Source: Verrucomicrobiales bacterium (GTDB taxonomy: Bacteria > Verrucomicrobiota > Verrucomicrobiia > Limisphaerales > J093). Taken from it: a stretch of 64,000 bases of DNA. Below are positions 35,801 through 43,329 of the stretch, piece after piece. Each line of letters opens with the position of its first letter. Position 1 is the first letter of the stretch. The stretch covers positions 124,001-188,000 of the forward strand of contig JABTUJ010000011.1 in assembly GCA_015075445.1 (NCBI GenBank), written 5' to 3'. A program made the translations under genes and the position numbers. The notes under the pieces are model-generated. The model saw only the letters and a program-made list of their open reading frames with translations, ran no database searches and was not told the DNA's origin.

Positions 35801-38374
35801 ATTGATGGTTCGGGGGTCACGGGGATTTTCTACAACGGCAGTCTGCCGGGCCGGGCGGTGTTCACGTGGGTCAACCTGCGGGAGTTTGGCGCCGGTGGTT
35901 CGACCACCGTTCAGACAGTCCTGTTTGCGGACGGGCGGATTCAGATGGGTTACAGCGGCGTCACCGCGCGGGATGCGCTCGTGGCGGTGAGCCCCGGGGC
36001 CGGATCGAGTTTGCAGTTGGTTGACTACAGCGCGGCGGGGCCGTTCAGCAGCACGGCGGGGGTGCGGGTCGCGGAGCAATTCGAGGTGTATGCGCCGTTT
36101 GGGTCCACGGATCCGCTTGGCTCGGGCCGGGTTTCCCAGCCAACTCCCGAGAATCCCTTCGACCTGGATGGGGGCTTTGTCTTGTGGCGGCCAAACGCCG
36201 ACGGCGGCTTCGACGTGCGAACGGTCCTGCCCCCGGCGGCACCGACGCCGGAGGCGGCGACGCTGAGCATCGCGCGGACCTGGGATGAAGAGGCTCTGTC
36301 GGCCATCCGCATTGACACGCCGAACCCGCCGGTGCATGCGCGCAACTTGTTCCATCTGGCCGCGGTGATGTATGACGCGTGGGCCGCTTACGACCCCGTG
36401 GCGGTTGGCTACGTGTTCCGGGAGAAGCTGACGGCGCCGGACGTTGCCGCCGCCCGGCGGGAGGCCATCAGCTTCGCGGCGTTCCGGTTGCTTCGTGAGC
36501 GGTACGCCTACTCCTACAGCGCGGCCCGGACGATGATCCAGCTCGAGTCCCGAATGCGCGCGCTGGGTTATGATCCGGGGAACACCTCGCCGAATCTCTG
36601 GACGCCGGCGGGCGTGGGCAACACGATCTACCAAGTGGTCTCGCAGCAGTTCATCGACGACGGCTGCCGTCAGACCTCGGGCTATCAGGACCTGCCGCCC
36701 TCGGAAGGCGGCTACCGGCCCGTGAACCCGCCCTGTGTGACCGGGGCGCTGGGCATCACCGTGGTGGATGTGAACCGTTGGCAGCCGTTGGCGATTACCG
36801 ACGCGGCTGACCAGAACGGTTTCCCGGCGAGTCCGATCCAGCGTTTCCTCGGTTCGCAGTGGATTCATGTCACTCCCTTCGCCCTGGATCGCGCGGAGGC
36901 CGGACAGCCTTGGATTGACCTGGGGCCACATCCGAGTCTGGGCGGTCCGAGCGACGCGCAATTCCGGGAGGAAGTGGTCGAGATCATCCGCCGTGCCAGC
37001 GAGCTTACGCCGGATGACGAGGTGTGGATGGACATCTCCCCGGGCCGCTTCGGCAACAACTTGCTGGGGGCCAACGATGGTCGCGGCCATCCCCTGAATC
37101 CAGCAACCGGCGCCCCGTATGCGGCCAACTTGGTGAAGCGCGGGGACTTCGGGAGAGTGCTGGCGGAGTTCTGGGCGGACGGTCCCGACTCCGAGACGCC
37201 GCCTGGTCACTGGAACAAGATCGCCAACTCGGTGGCGGACCAACTTGGGACGAGGCGTCGGTTTGGTGAAACGGGCGCGGAACTCGAGGCGCTTGAATGG
37301 GACGTGAAGGTGTACTTCGCGCTGAATGCCGCTCTGCATGACGCGGCCTGTGCCGCCTGGTCACTGAAGCGGGCCTATGACGGCGGGCGGCCGATTACGT
37401 ACATCAGGTATATGGGCCAACTTGGGCAGTGCACCGATCCCAACGCGTCGTCCTACCATCCCCGGGGATTGCCTCTGGTTCCGGACTTAATTGAGTTGGT
37501 GACCCCGGCCAGCGCGGCTCCGGGCGGTAAACACCGCGGATTACCAGTGGGCCGCGTGGCTATCCGGAGCTGGCCGGGCGAGCCGGCCGACCCGATCTCC
37601 GAATACAGCGGCGTCCGCTGGGTGCTGGCGGAAGGCTGGCTGCCCTACCAGAAGGCCAACTTCGTCACGCCGGCATTCCCTGGCTACATCTCCGGCCACA
37701 GCACGTTCAGCCGGGCGGCGGCGGAAGTGCTCACGGCGGTCACTGGTTCCCCGTTCTTCCCCGGCGGCATCGGACGCCACAAGGTTGAGGCGAACCAGGG
37801 ACTGGCGTTCGAGCGTGGTCCCAGCCAGGACCTCGAGCTCCAGTGGGCCACGTATTTCGACGCCGCCGACCAAGCCGGGCTTTCACGGCTTTGGGGCGGG
37901 ATCCACGTATCGAGCGACGATCTCACGGGCCGGCGTACGGGTGCCGAGGTCGGACGTCGTGCCTGGGCGAAGGCGCTGCACTACTTCAACGGGACGAGTG
38001 AAGTCACCGTGCCAGCCCAGATCGCGGCGCTCGAGCCGCCGGAGGGTCCCGCGCAAGCGGTTTCCCCGACACGTCTGGGTCTGTCGGCGGGCGCGGGCGG
38101 AGTGGATCCTCACCCTGTGCGCTCCGAGGCCTTTGTGGCTGGGGTGGCGGTTCTGGTCGAGATCCGGGCGGTGGCGACCGGGCAGTATGAGCTGCAGTTC
38201 AACACGACTCCCGGCTGGTACTATGCCCTCCAATCCGCGGCAACCCCGCACGAACCCTTCGTCACGGAACCGCCGGGATTCTTCCAAGCGACCGAATCGG
38301 CGCTCGCCTTGCGGGTGGCTTCGAGTGAACCAGCGCGATTCTATCGGGTCTTCTGTACGCCTGCACTTCCGTAG
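32882..38374 (+). CDS. Giant secreted fusion ending in a vanadium-haloperoxidase-type domain
   Basis: 1830 residues from GTG 32882 (ATG 32891 is an alternative), with a signal peptide (MWPGASAQ). In order: Big_2-like Ig region; calcium-binding thrombospondin-3-like repeats (DSDGDGIPDD, DFDGDGLTNGDE, DTDGDGISDGDE, DSDGDGIRDR, residues 200-300); LVIVD-type propeller repeats (VDVSGDYAYVAAGATGLQVV); an Ig-like domain; a carboxypeptidase regulatory segment; a nidogen-like domain (FDGNGRVTFNFGSGDY, ITAFWDDL). The catalytic domain runs from about residue 1140 to 1710. It has all three PAP2/vanadium-haloperoxidase signatures: K1496-x6-R1503-P, SGH1606, and S1668-R-x5-H1675-x3-D1679. It may act as a haloperoxidase or phosphatase at the surface; the substrate is unknown. 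Confidence 0.88.
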   Translation: MTSMNTVRFADGSRRYPVIALLLGMQLSLMWPGASAQLLSDDCVVSVLNRTARVRADGTWRIDNVPANFGPVRVRATCVRDGVTYSGQSDFVTLDPNIVNGFSPFALGNAEQIPSTIRITAPGTTLTTLGATRQLTVTATYPDNSTKDVTATTEGTGYTTSNPNTATVSADGLVTARASGTVVISAINDGAIGMLRLQVVLSGADSDGDGIPDDIELANGLNPNNPVDAEEDFDGDGLTNGDELMLHATDIRLADTDGDGISDGDEVSGRLGFVTNPLLADSDGDGIRDRLEIETGSDPNDPRSYNLAGALDAFEVTPATFVLTVNTIIGEASRQLAVTGHLRDGTTIDLTSTTRGTAYSSSDLTIANFGSPDGMVFAGADGSAIITVSNSGFVGTAAVTVRSSTPQTLGFVAIPGYANNVDVSGDYAYVAAGATGLQVVDVSDRRNPRIVAALDTPGNANDVKVIGGLAYVADGVAGLRVISVANPLAPVFVGVVDTPGDAQDVVAGPYALVADGTAGVQIVDVSNPAAPRIVNNVATLGTAKGVDVRGNLAAVATGTRGLITVDVTDPGLPSILATLTYGGDARDVVLHNNFAFVADFSRSFTAIEVTDPRNPVVRRSTPQATGGLLMDVAVSGRFAFGADVFFVNGIPIIDIADPANPTPRAILDFRAFRDDNGNGIAVDSSYVYLAADLGLAENGTTGNSRLYIGQHLALEDTGGIAPIVRITAPTAGTTVVVGQTVNVQVQATDDVEVALVTLLVDGVASGTDSVPPYQFTVPAPLTPGTLTLEAQAVDFGGNVGVAPAVPLNVVADPGTAVVGRVLDEAGDPVEGATAVVFENSTGISSADGRFSIPGVSTIRGNIVVGATATVGEVLLSGSSGPMPPVVGGVTDVGDFIVSEATFIRDYGTRLAGCDDCFVTVTLPFEFTFFGTRYSRVFFDGNGRVTFNFGSGDYTETLGELTAQPMITAFWDDLIDGSGVTGIFYNGSLPGRAVFTWVNLREFGAGGSTTVQTVLFADGRIQMGYSGVTARDALVAVSPGAGSSLQLVDYSAAGPFSSTAGVRVAEQFEVYAPFGSTDPLGSGRVSQPTPENPFDLDGGFVLWRPNADGGFDVRTVLPPAAPTPEAATLSIARTWDEEALSAIRIDTPNPPVHARNLFHLAAVMYDAWAAYDPVAVGYVFREKLTAPDVAAARREAISFAAFRLLRERYAYSYSAARTMIQLESRMRALGYDPGNTSPNLWTPAGVGNTIYQVVSQQFIDDGCRQTSGYQDLPPSEGGYRPVNPPCVTGALGITVVDVNRWQPLAITDAADQNGFPASPIQRFLGSQWIHVTPFALDRAEAGQPWIDLGPHPSLGGPSDAQFREEVVEIIRRASELTPDDEVWMDISPGRFGNNLLGANDGRGHPLNPATGAPYAANLVKRGDFGRVLAEFWADGPDSETPPGHWNKIANSVADQLGTRRRFGETGAELEALEWDVKVYFALNAALHDAACAAWSLKRAYDGGRPITYIRYMGQLGQCTDPNASSYHPRGLPLVPDLIELVTPASAAPGGKHRGLPVGRVAIRSWPGEPADPISEYSGVRWVLAEGWLPYQKANFVTPAFPGYISGHSTFSRAAAEVLTAVTGSPFFPGGIGRHKVEANQGLAFERGPSQDLELQWATYFDAADQAGLSRLWGGIHVSSDDLTGRRTGAEVGRRAWAKALHYFNGTSEVTVPAQIAALEPPEGPAQAVSPTRLGLSAGAGGVDPHPVRSEAFVAGVAVLVEIRAVATGQYELQFNTTPGWYYALQSAATPHEPFVTEPPGFFQATESALALRVASSEPARFYRVFCTPALP

Positions 38375-38433
38375 TAGGCGGAGCGTCGCTGGGCGCGGCA
38401 CGACCCGCTCGCGAGCCGTCCGTTTCACAACCG

Positions 38434-38459
38434 ACCCAGCGGACTTCCGTCCGCTGGGT
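38434..38459 (+). terminator. Hairpin after the haloperoxidase gene
   Basis: Perfect 11-bp stem ACCCAGCGGAC / GTCCGCTGGGT with a TTCC tetraloop, 60 bases after the stop of the giant gene. No T tract follows, so termination here would be Rho-assisted or the hairpin may protect the 3' end. Confidence 0.5.
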
Positions 38460-38479
38460 GTTCCACCTGCGATCATCGG

Positions 38480-38668
38480 GTGTTGGTCGAGGCGCAGCTT
38501 CGGGTCGCGCAGACGTTCGGTTTCGACCACGTCTCCGTGATCGCGGAGCCGGCCCGGAAGGTGGGCGACTGCGGGGGGAAGGTCGAGTATTCCGAGCATC
38601 AACCGCCGGCGCTGGTGCGGCCGCTGCTGGCCTCCAGGCACAATCGTTGCCGGAGCTTCCTCAGGTGA
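38480..38668 (+). pseudogene. Remnant of a uroporphyrinogen-decarboxylase-family gene
   Basis: A 62-codon frame whose first 40 residues (AQLRVAQTFGFDHVSVIAEP, then ARKVGDCGGKVEYSEHQPPA) match the conserved FGFDHVS-x-DPARE-x-DCG region of the URO-D/methylcobamide methyltransferase family. Both ends are missing and there is no start region or C-terminal barrel half. It lies in the 410-base gap before the Tat protein gene. I read it as a degraded fragment, not a small gene; similarity is from memory. Confidence 0.5.
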
Positions 38669-38784
38669 GACCATCCGGCCGATTGCGGGATTTCTCCTGC
38701 TGCCATAAGCTGCTTGCCGGTTGACGCCGGATTCGATTCACTCGGCCTGTGACCCGCGCTATCAGGGTCCCCTGGAGCCTGCCT

Positions 38785-39759
38785 ATGAAAGACACCGTCT
38801 CGCGTCGCCAATTCCTCTCGAACTCCGTTGCCGCCGGGGCTGTCGCCAGTCTCGCGGCCTCCCCGACGTTTGCCGCCCCGGCGGGGGCGACGACGGCTGC
38901 AGCCTCCCGGCCGGCGAGTGCGCTGCCCACGGCCAAGATCGGTTCCCTGACACTCAGCCGGCTGATTTCCGGCGGGAACCTTCTCAGCGGCTGGGCGCAC
39001 GCGCGGGATCTCCACTATGTCCCCAGCCTGATGCGCGCCTACAACACGCCGGAGAAGGTGCTCGACACGCTGGAGCGGCTCGAGCAGCAGGGGGTCAACG
39101 CCCTCATCGCCGATCCGCGCAAGAATGTCATGGACCTCCTGGCCCGCTACTGGAAGGAGCGCGGCGGCCGGATCCAGTGGATCGCCGAAGGTCACCCGGA
39201 CGTGGAGGACTGGCAGACGAACATCCGCAAGTCCATCGAGTTCGGGGCGCGCGCGGTCTACGTGCAGGGCGTGATCGGGGACCGTTGGCTCAAGGAGGGG
39301 CGGTTGGACCTGCTGGGTCGCTGCGTCGAGTTCATCAAGTCGCAGGGGGTGCCGGGCGGCATTGGGGCGCACCAGATCGAAGTGGTGGCCGAATCCGAGC
39401 AGCGCGGTTTCGACCCGGATTTCTACGTGAAGACTTGTCACCACGCCCGGTATTGGTCCGCCCGTCGGCCGGATCAGGACCTGCTGGTGATCGACAACCC
39501 GGCGGACAACTATTGGGACATGGACCCGGTCCGCACCGTCCGCGTGATGTCCGCGGTCGAGAAGCCGTGGATCGCCTTCAAGATCCTGGCGGCGGGCGCC
39601 ATCCGGCCCGAGTCCGGCTTCCGCTATGCGTTGGAGAGCGGCGCCGATTTCCTCTGCGTGGGGATGTTCGACTTTCAGGTGGAAGCCAACGTGGCACTGA
39701 CGCGGTCGCTCCTGGCGGACTCGACCATTCAGAACCGGCCCCGGGCCTGGATGGCTTGA
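38785..39759 (+). CDS. Tat-exported TIM-barrel-like protein
   Basis: About 324 residues from ATG 38785, preceded by GGAG. The twin-arginine signal is SRRQFLSNSVAAGAVASLAA. The mature part resembles a divergent aldo/keto-reductase or related barrel (IGSLTLSRLISGGNLLSGW, TLERLEQQGVNALIADPRKN, KPWIAFKILAAGAIRPESGF). I cannot identify the catalytic Tyr/Lys of true aldo/keto reductases, so the reaction is unknown. Tat export suggests it folds, perhaps with a cofactor, before crossing the membrane. Confidence 0.75.
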   Translation: MKDTVSRRQFLSNSVAAGAVASLAASPTFAAPAGATTAAASRPASALPTAKIGSLTLSRLISGGNLLSGWAHARDLHYVPSLMRAYNTPEKVLDTLERLEQQGVNALIADPRKNVMDLLARYWKERGGRIQWIAEGHPDVEDWQTNIRKSIEFGARAVYVQGVIGDRWLKEGRLDLLGRCVEFIKSQGVPGGIGAHQIEVVAESEQRGFDPDFYVKTCHHARYWSARRPDQDLLVIDNPADNYWDMDPVRTVRVMSAVEKPWIAFKILAAGAIRPESGFRYALESGADFLCVGMFDFQVEANVALTRSLLADSTIQNRPRAWMA

Positions 39760-39814
39760 GGGGTTGGTCTGGTCGCCGACGACCTCACGTTGTCGTTGGC
39801 GAGCGGACCGGCGA

Positions 39815-41065
39815 CTACTCGTGCGCCTGGCCGGCGGCCTCGGCCTGGAGTCGCTGGCGCTCCGCGACCTTGGCAAAGGGGTAATAGACCGCCATGGCCA
39901 GGGCGATCGACGCCACCCCCCAGATCGGCGCCCGCCAATCACCGCCGGTCACCAGGTAATGGCCGAGGAGCGGCGGGGTGGTCCAGGGCACGTTGATGAA
40001 GGGTTTCTGCAGGAGGCCGGCCGCCATCAGGAGATAGGTGCCCGTCGTCAGCAGCAGTGCATTCAGGATGTACGGGACCATGAAGATCGGGTTCAGGACG
40101 ATGGGGAAGCCGTAGAAGATCGGCTCGTTGATCTGGAAGACCTGGGTGGGCAGAGAGAGCCGGCTCACCTGGCGAAAGCCCGGTTCCTTCGAGTTCCACA
40201 TGATCAGGGCCAGCGCGAGCGTGGCACCAGTCCCGCCGACGTTGACGAACACCGTGAAGAACCCGTAGGCGGTGATGTAGGGGAGCGGCTGGCCCTGGCT
40301 CATGGCCGTCACGTTCGCGGCCAGATACTGCAGGAAGAAGCCGGCCACCAGCGCATCCATGGCGTTGTCCCCGTTGATCCCCACCGACCACAGCAGCGTC
40401 ACCAGGAACGCGTACACCAGGATCCCCGGCAGCGTGTTCAGGGCGAAGACCAGCGGGCTGAGGGCGGTCTGCACGTGGTGGTTGATGTCCACCCCGAGGC
40501 CGAACCGGATGCCCCAGAACACCGCGATCAGAAAGGCCATCGGACTCAGCGACACAAACGACTCGTAGACGATCGGCGGCACGTTCCGGGGCAGCCGGAT
40601 CACGAACGCATGCGCGGTGAAGTACTCCTGGGTCCGGACGGTGATCAGCGCGATGAGGATGGCGGTGAACAGACCCTGTGACCCCAAGCCATCCATCACC
40701 AGCGTCTGGGACGCGAGGTCCACCTGGATGAGCAGAAAGACCAGCGTGGCCATGGTCGCGCTGACCACGGCTTCCTGCTGCCGTCGCCGGCCCAGGTCAT
40801 AGCCGATGGCGAAGCAGACAAAGACCGCCAGCAGACCGAACGTGGCCGTGACCGGTACCTGCAACAGTTGTGACCACTGCGGTCCCAGCCGCTCTCCCCA
40901 GCCGGGCACCGGCAGGTTCGCCACCACCATGAAGAGCCCGCCGATGATCGTCAGCGGCACCACCGACACCATCCCGGCGCGGATGGCCGCCAGGTACGGG
41001 TTCTCGCTCAGCGCCGTCAGCGCGGGCACCACCCAGCGCTGGAGAAACGCCGGGACGGCGGTCAT
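39815..41065 (-). CDS. PTS EIIC-like sugar permease (lactose/cellobiose type)
   Basis: 416 residues with about ten membrane helices, of the CelB/LicC class: NPYLAAIRAGMVSVVPLTIIG at the start, INGDNAMDALVAGF, MWNSKEPGFRQV, and the signature QINEPIFYGFPIVLNPIFMVP. In a phosphotransferase system this subunit moves a beta-glucoside or amino-sugar oligomer while EIIB phosphorylates it. No EIIA, EIIB, HPr or EI gene is nearby, so it may work without phosphorylation or with distant partners. Its ATG overlaps the stop of the GNAT gene (ATGA), so the two are translated together. Confidence 0.88.
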   Translation of the reverse strand: MTAVPAFLQRWVVPALTALSENPYLAAIRAGMVSVVPLTIIGGLFMVVANLPVPGWGERLGPQWSQLLQVPVTATFGLLAVFVCFAIGYDLGRRRQQEAVVSATMATLVFLLIQVDLASQTLVMDGLGSQGLFTAILIALITVRTQEYFTAHAFVIRLPRNVPPIVYESFVSLSPMAFLIAVFWGIRFGLGVDINHHVQTALSPLVFALNTLPGILVYAFLVTLLWSVGINGDNAMDALVAGFFLQYLAANVTAMSQGQPLPYITAYGFFTVFVNVGGTGATLALALIMWNSKEPGFRQVSRLSLPTQVFQINEPIFYGFPIVLNPIFMVPYILNALLLTTGTYLLMAAGLLQKPFINVPWTTPPLLGHYLVTGGDWRAPIWGVASIALAMAVYYPFAKVAERQRLQAEAAGQAHE

Positions 41066-41691
41066 GGCCGCAGCTCCTTCCCGAGGTAGATGCAGCCATC
41101 CAGCCCTGATCCCACCCGGATCAGTTCACGAAAACCCAGCCGCTCGTAGAAGCCCAGGGCCCGCAGGTTACGAAGGCTGACGCCGAGATGCGCGCCGGGC
41201 GAACCGCGTTCCCGCAGCCGGTCCATCACCGCCTCCAGGAGGCGTCGTCCGTACCCCCTGCCTTGAGCGCGTTCGAGCAGGTCGATGTGCAGGTGGGACG
41301 GGTAGCGGTCGTAGGGTTCGGGGCAGAAATAGTCCGGGTGATGATACCCATCGTACACCTGTTGCACCCGGGTCCAGGTGGCGGGATCGCCGGCAGGCGC
41401 GGGGAACCGGGCGCAGAGGGAAGGACGCCATTCGCGCTCGTAGCGGGCGTAGAACTCCCGGGAATCGAACGCCCCCAGCGCGTAGCCGCAGATGCCTTCC
41501 GGGTCCTCCAGGATCCGGGCCAGATCCGGCTCGAACGCGAGATAGGGGCCGACGAACAAGCGCCCGAGAGCGTCCGGGTCCTCGCGGTAGAACGGTTCAC
41601 CGTCGCGGCCGTGATCGCCGGTCTTCAGGCAGACGTAGTAAGCGCCCGGTTCGTCGCCGGGCCGGGAGGGACGGAAGGTGGCGTTGTTCAC
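41062..41691 (-). CDS. GNAT family N-acetyltransferase
   Basis: 209 residues. The acetyl-CoA fold is clear in the second half: SHLHIDLLERAQGRGYGRRL (the R-x-x-G-x-G/A loop) followed by LGVSLRNLRALGFYERLGF. The first half contains a longer insert (EDPDALGRLFVGPYLAFEPD) like the acetyltransferases I recall beside bacterial O-GlcNAcase-type enzymes. It is the first gene of a coupled pair with the PTS permease; an amino-sugar substrate is plausible but not shown. Confidence 0.85.
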   Translation of the reverse strand: MNNATFRPSRPGDEPGAYYVCLKTGDHGRDGEPFYREDPDALGRLFVGPYLAFEPDLARILEDPEGICGYALGAFDSREFYARYEREWRPSLCARFPAPAGDPATWTRVQQVYDGYHHPDYFCPEPYDRYPSHLHIDLLERAQGRGYGRRLLEAVMDRLRERGSPGAHLGVSLRNLRALGFYERLGFRELIRVGSGLDGCIYLGKELRP

Positions 41692-41749
41692 GGTTCAAGG
41701 GCGGCCGCGCGGTGCGCGCGCAGGCTAGGGGGCGACTTCGCTGGAGGGA

Positions 41750-41880
41750 AGCTCAAAGCTCAAAGTTCGAAGTTCGAAGTTGAAAGCTCAAAGCTCAAGG
41801 GAAGTTCCAGGATTCCAAGGGGCAAGTCCGGTTCCACCCTGGCTGGCCTGCCAGACGGCGCGGAGGCCACCGCCCTGGGT
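41750..41880. repeat. Dispersed heptamer-plus-tail repeat (copy 2)
   Basis: Degenerate heptamers (AGCTCAA, AGTTCGA, AGTTGAA) at 41750-41799 run into a tail (GAAGTTCCAGGATTCCAAGG, later TGCCAGACGGCGCGGAGGCC) that aligns with copy 1 at 17965-18060. The element lies upstream of the GNAT gene in a 470-base gap that has no supported gene. Confidence 0.75.
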
Positions 41881-41960
41881 CGGACGCGCAGCGCGTGGAG
41901 TGCACCGGATTCCAGCGGTGCTTGGGGAGGAGGAGGCACGGGGCGGGACGCCTGCACCGC

Positions 41961-42188
41961 AGGTTCATGGAGCGCCTCCCTCGGTCCCATCCCCGATGTT
42001 CGTAATCGCTGGAGGAACTCCCCGTCTTGGATTCTCCGCCGATTACGAACATCGGGGATTAGCAGGAAACCGAAGATCCCTTCATCCCAATTCCCGATGT
42101 TCGCAATCTGCGGAGAATTCAGGGAAGCGGTTTCTCCACCGATTACGAACATCGGGGATGGGGCTCAGGGAGGCGCTCCGTGAACCTG
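41961..42188. repeat. Nested palindromic repeat array
   Basis: Outer arms 41961-42009 and 42140-42188 are 49-base reverse complements with four mismatches. Inside, the 20-mer ATCCCCGATGTTCGTAATCG occurs four times in alternating orientation: 41990-42009 forward, 42041-42060 reverse, 42090-42109 forward with variants, 42140-42159 reverse. Spacing between starts is close to 50 bases. This is a BIME-like arrangement of paired palindromes. The right outer arm extends into the SGNH gene and encodes its last residues and stop. Confidence 0.88.
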
Positions 42189-43319
42189 TGGTGCGGGCTT
42201 CCAGCCTGCACCCTCCGCGGCGGGCATCGCCGTCTCGCCGGACATGTGGTAAGGCAGTCGCCAGACGCGCTTCCCGGACGAGTCCGCGAAGTACAGGTGA
42301 GACTCGAGGCCGTGAGGGAACTTCTGGCCCAGGGTAAACCAGATGCCCCGGTAACCGTCCGCCCGCCTCGCGGGCTGCGCCGGAGTTGCCGGCGGGGCCA
42401 TCCAGAAGGACATCAGGATCTTCGCCAGCACCTGCTCGCCGAATTCATTCGCGTGCACCACATCGCGATAGAAGTGGTGCGGGTGCAGCCCGGAGGCATT
42501 CAGGTACTCCGCCCAGGGCGAGGTGAAGTCGAGGTAGGCGCAACGCTGCTCGGCGGCCAGTTGCCGCAGGGACGGGCCGTACGCGCCGGTGCCGGAATGC
42601 GAGGCCGCTGCCAAGGCGGCCGCGTCGCGCGGGTCGGCGGTACCGAACGCGCCGGTCCCCAGCAGGATTTCCACCTCCGGCAAGGCGGCCCGGAGCTGGG
42701 CGATCACCGCCGCGATGTCCTCGACGGACCGTTGGCTGATGCCGCCCAGAAAGACGAGATCCGGCCGGCGCGGTACCACGACCTCCTCGATCCGTTTCGC
42801 CTCGCGGTAGTGTTGAGAGCCACCGCCGCCGCGGACGTAGACCGTCGCGCGGATGTCGGCCTTCGGGTAAGCCGCGCGCCACAACGCCACCCAACCCGAC
42901 CGCATGGTGTCGTTGATGATGCTGTCGCCGATGGCGATCAGGTGCAGCGACCCGCCCTCGGTGAGGAGGCGGCGGGTGCGGGTGAGGTGTTGCCAGTCAT
43001 TGGGCGGCGGCGTGAACCGGCCCGCCGGCATCGCGGCCTGGATCGCTTCGATCTGGGCCAGCGAACGGCAGGGCGAGCTGAACAGGTAGTAGTCCTTCTC
43101 CACCGGCCAACTCTCCTCCTGGACGTCGGGCGGGAACCTGGCCGGCAACGCGCCGTGTTCCGGGAAGGTCACCGGGGAATCCGCCTGCATGCCGCCGGGG
43201 CGGGCGCGGGTATTGACCAGGTTGCGGTCGGGGGGCGCGGCGTCCTGGGCGAAGACGCGGGGCGCACTCCCGAGGAGGGCAAGGATCAAGGCCGTTAGCG
43301 GAGGAGCCAGCGGGAGCAT
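42165..43319 (-). CDS. Secreted SGNH/GDSL hydrolase-like protein
   Basis: About 384 residues from ATG 43319 (GTG 43337 also possible). Signal peptide ALILALLGSAPRVFAQ. Catalytic elements of the SGNH fold: the Ser block LIAIGDSIINDT, Gly in FLGGISQRS, and D-x-x-H in YRDVVHANEFG. Likely an esterase on acetylated glycans. After the hydrolase domain, a segment DGYRGIWFTLGQKFPHG followed by SHLYFADSSGKRVWRLPYH resembles the opening of BNR/sialidase-like proteins and may be a truncated second domain. The final residues (APQVHGAPP) are encoded by the palindromic repeat arm, so the C-terminus is repeat-derived. Lies 10 bases after the PQQ gene stop. Confidence 0.78.
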   Translation of the reverse strand: MLPLAPPLTALILALLGSAPRVFAQDAAPPDRNLVNTRARPGGMQADSPVTFPEHGALPARFPPDVQEESWPVEKDYYLFSSPCRSLAQIEAIQAAMPAGRFTPPPNDWQHLTRTRRLLTEGGSLHLIAIGDSIINDTMRSGWVALWRAAYPKADIRATVYVRGGGGSQHYREAKRIEEVVVPRRPDLVFLGGISQRSVEDIAAVIAQLRAALPEVEILLGTGAFGTADPRDAAALAAASHSGTGAYGPSLRQLAAEQRCAYLDFTSPWAEYLNASGLHPHHFYRDVVHANEFGEQVLAKILMSFWMAPPATPAQPARRADGYRGIWFTLGQKFPHGLESHLYFADSSGKRVWRLPYHMSGETAMPAAEGAGWKPAPQVHGAPP

Positions 43320-43329
43320 GCGGGTGGTG

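Noticed and set aside
32945..37339. Very long open frame (over 1400 codons) on the minus strand.
   Set aside because: It lies exactly opposite the haloperoxidase fusion, has Arg/Pro/His-rich shadow composition and no domain; high GC keeps the antisense frame open.
38721..39884. Plus-strand frame of 387 codons overlapping the Tat protein gene.
   Set aside because: Wrong-frame shadow; the Tat signal and good Shine-Dalgarno belong to the frame starting at 38785.
41188..42183. Plus-strand frame of 331 codons spanning the GNAT gene and the repeats.
   Set aside because: Antisense to the GNAT gene, then repeat-coded; no motif.
41961..42188. Regularly spaced palindromic 20-mers considered as CRISPR.
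   Set aside because: Copies alternate in orientation, only four exist and the spacers are themselves related; no cas gene is present.
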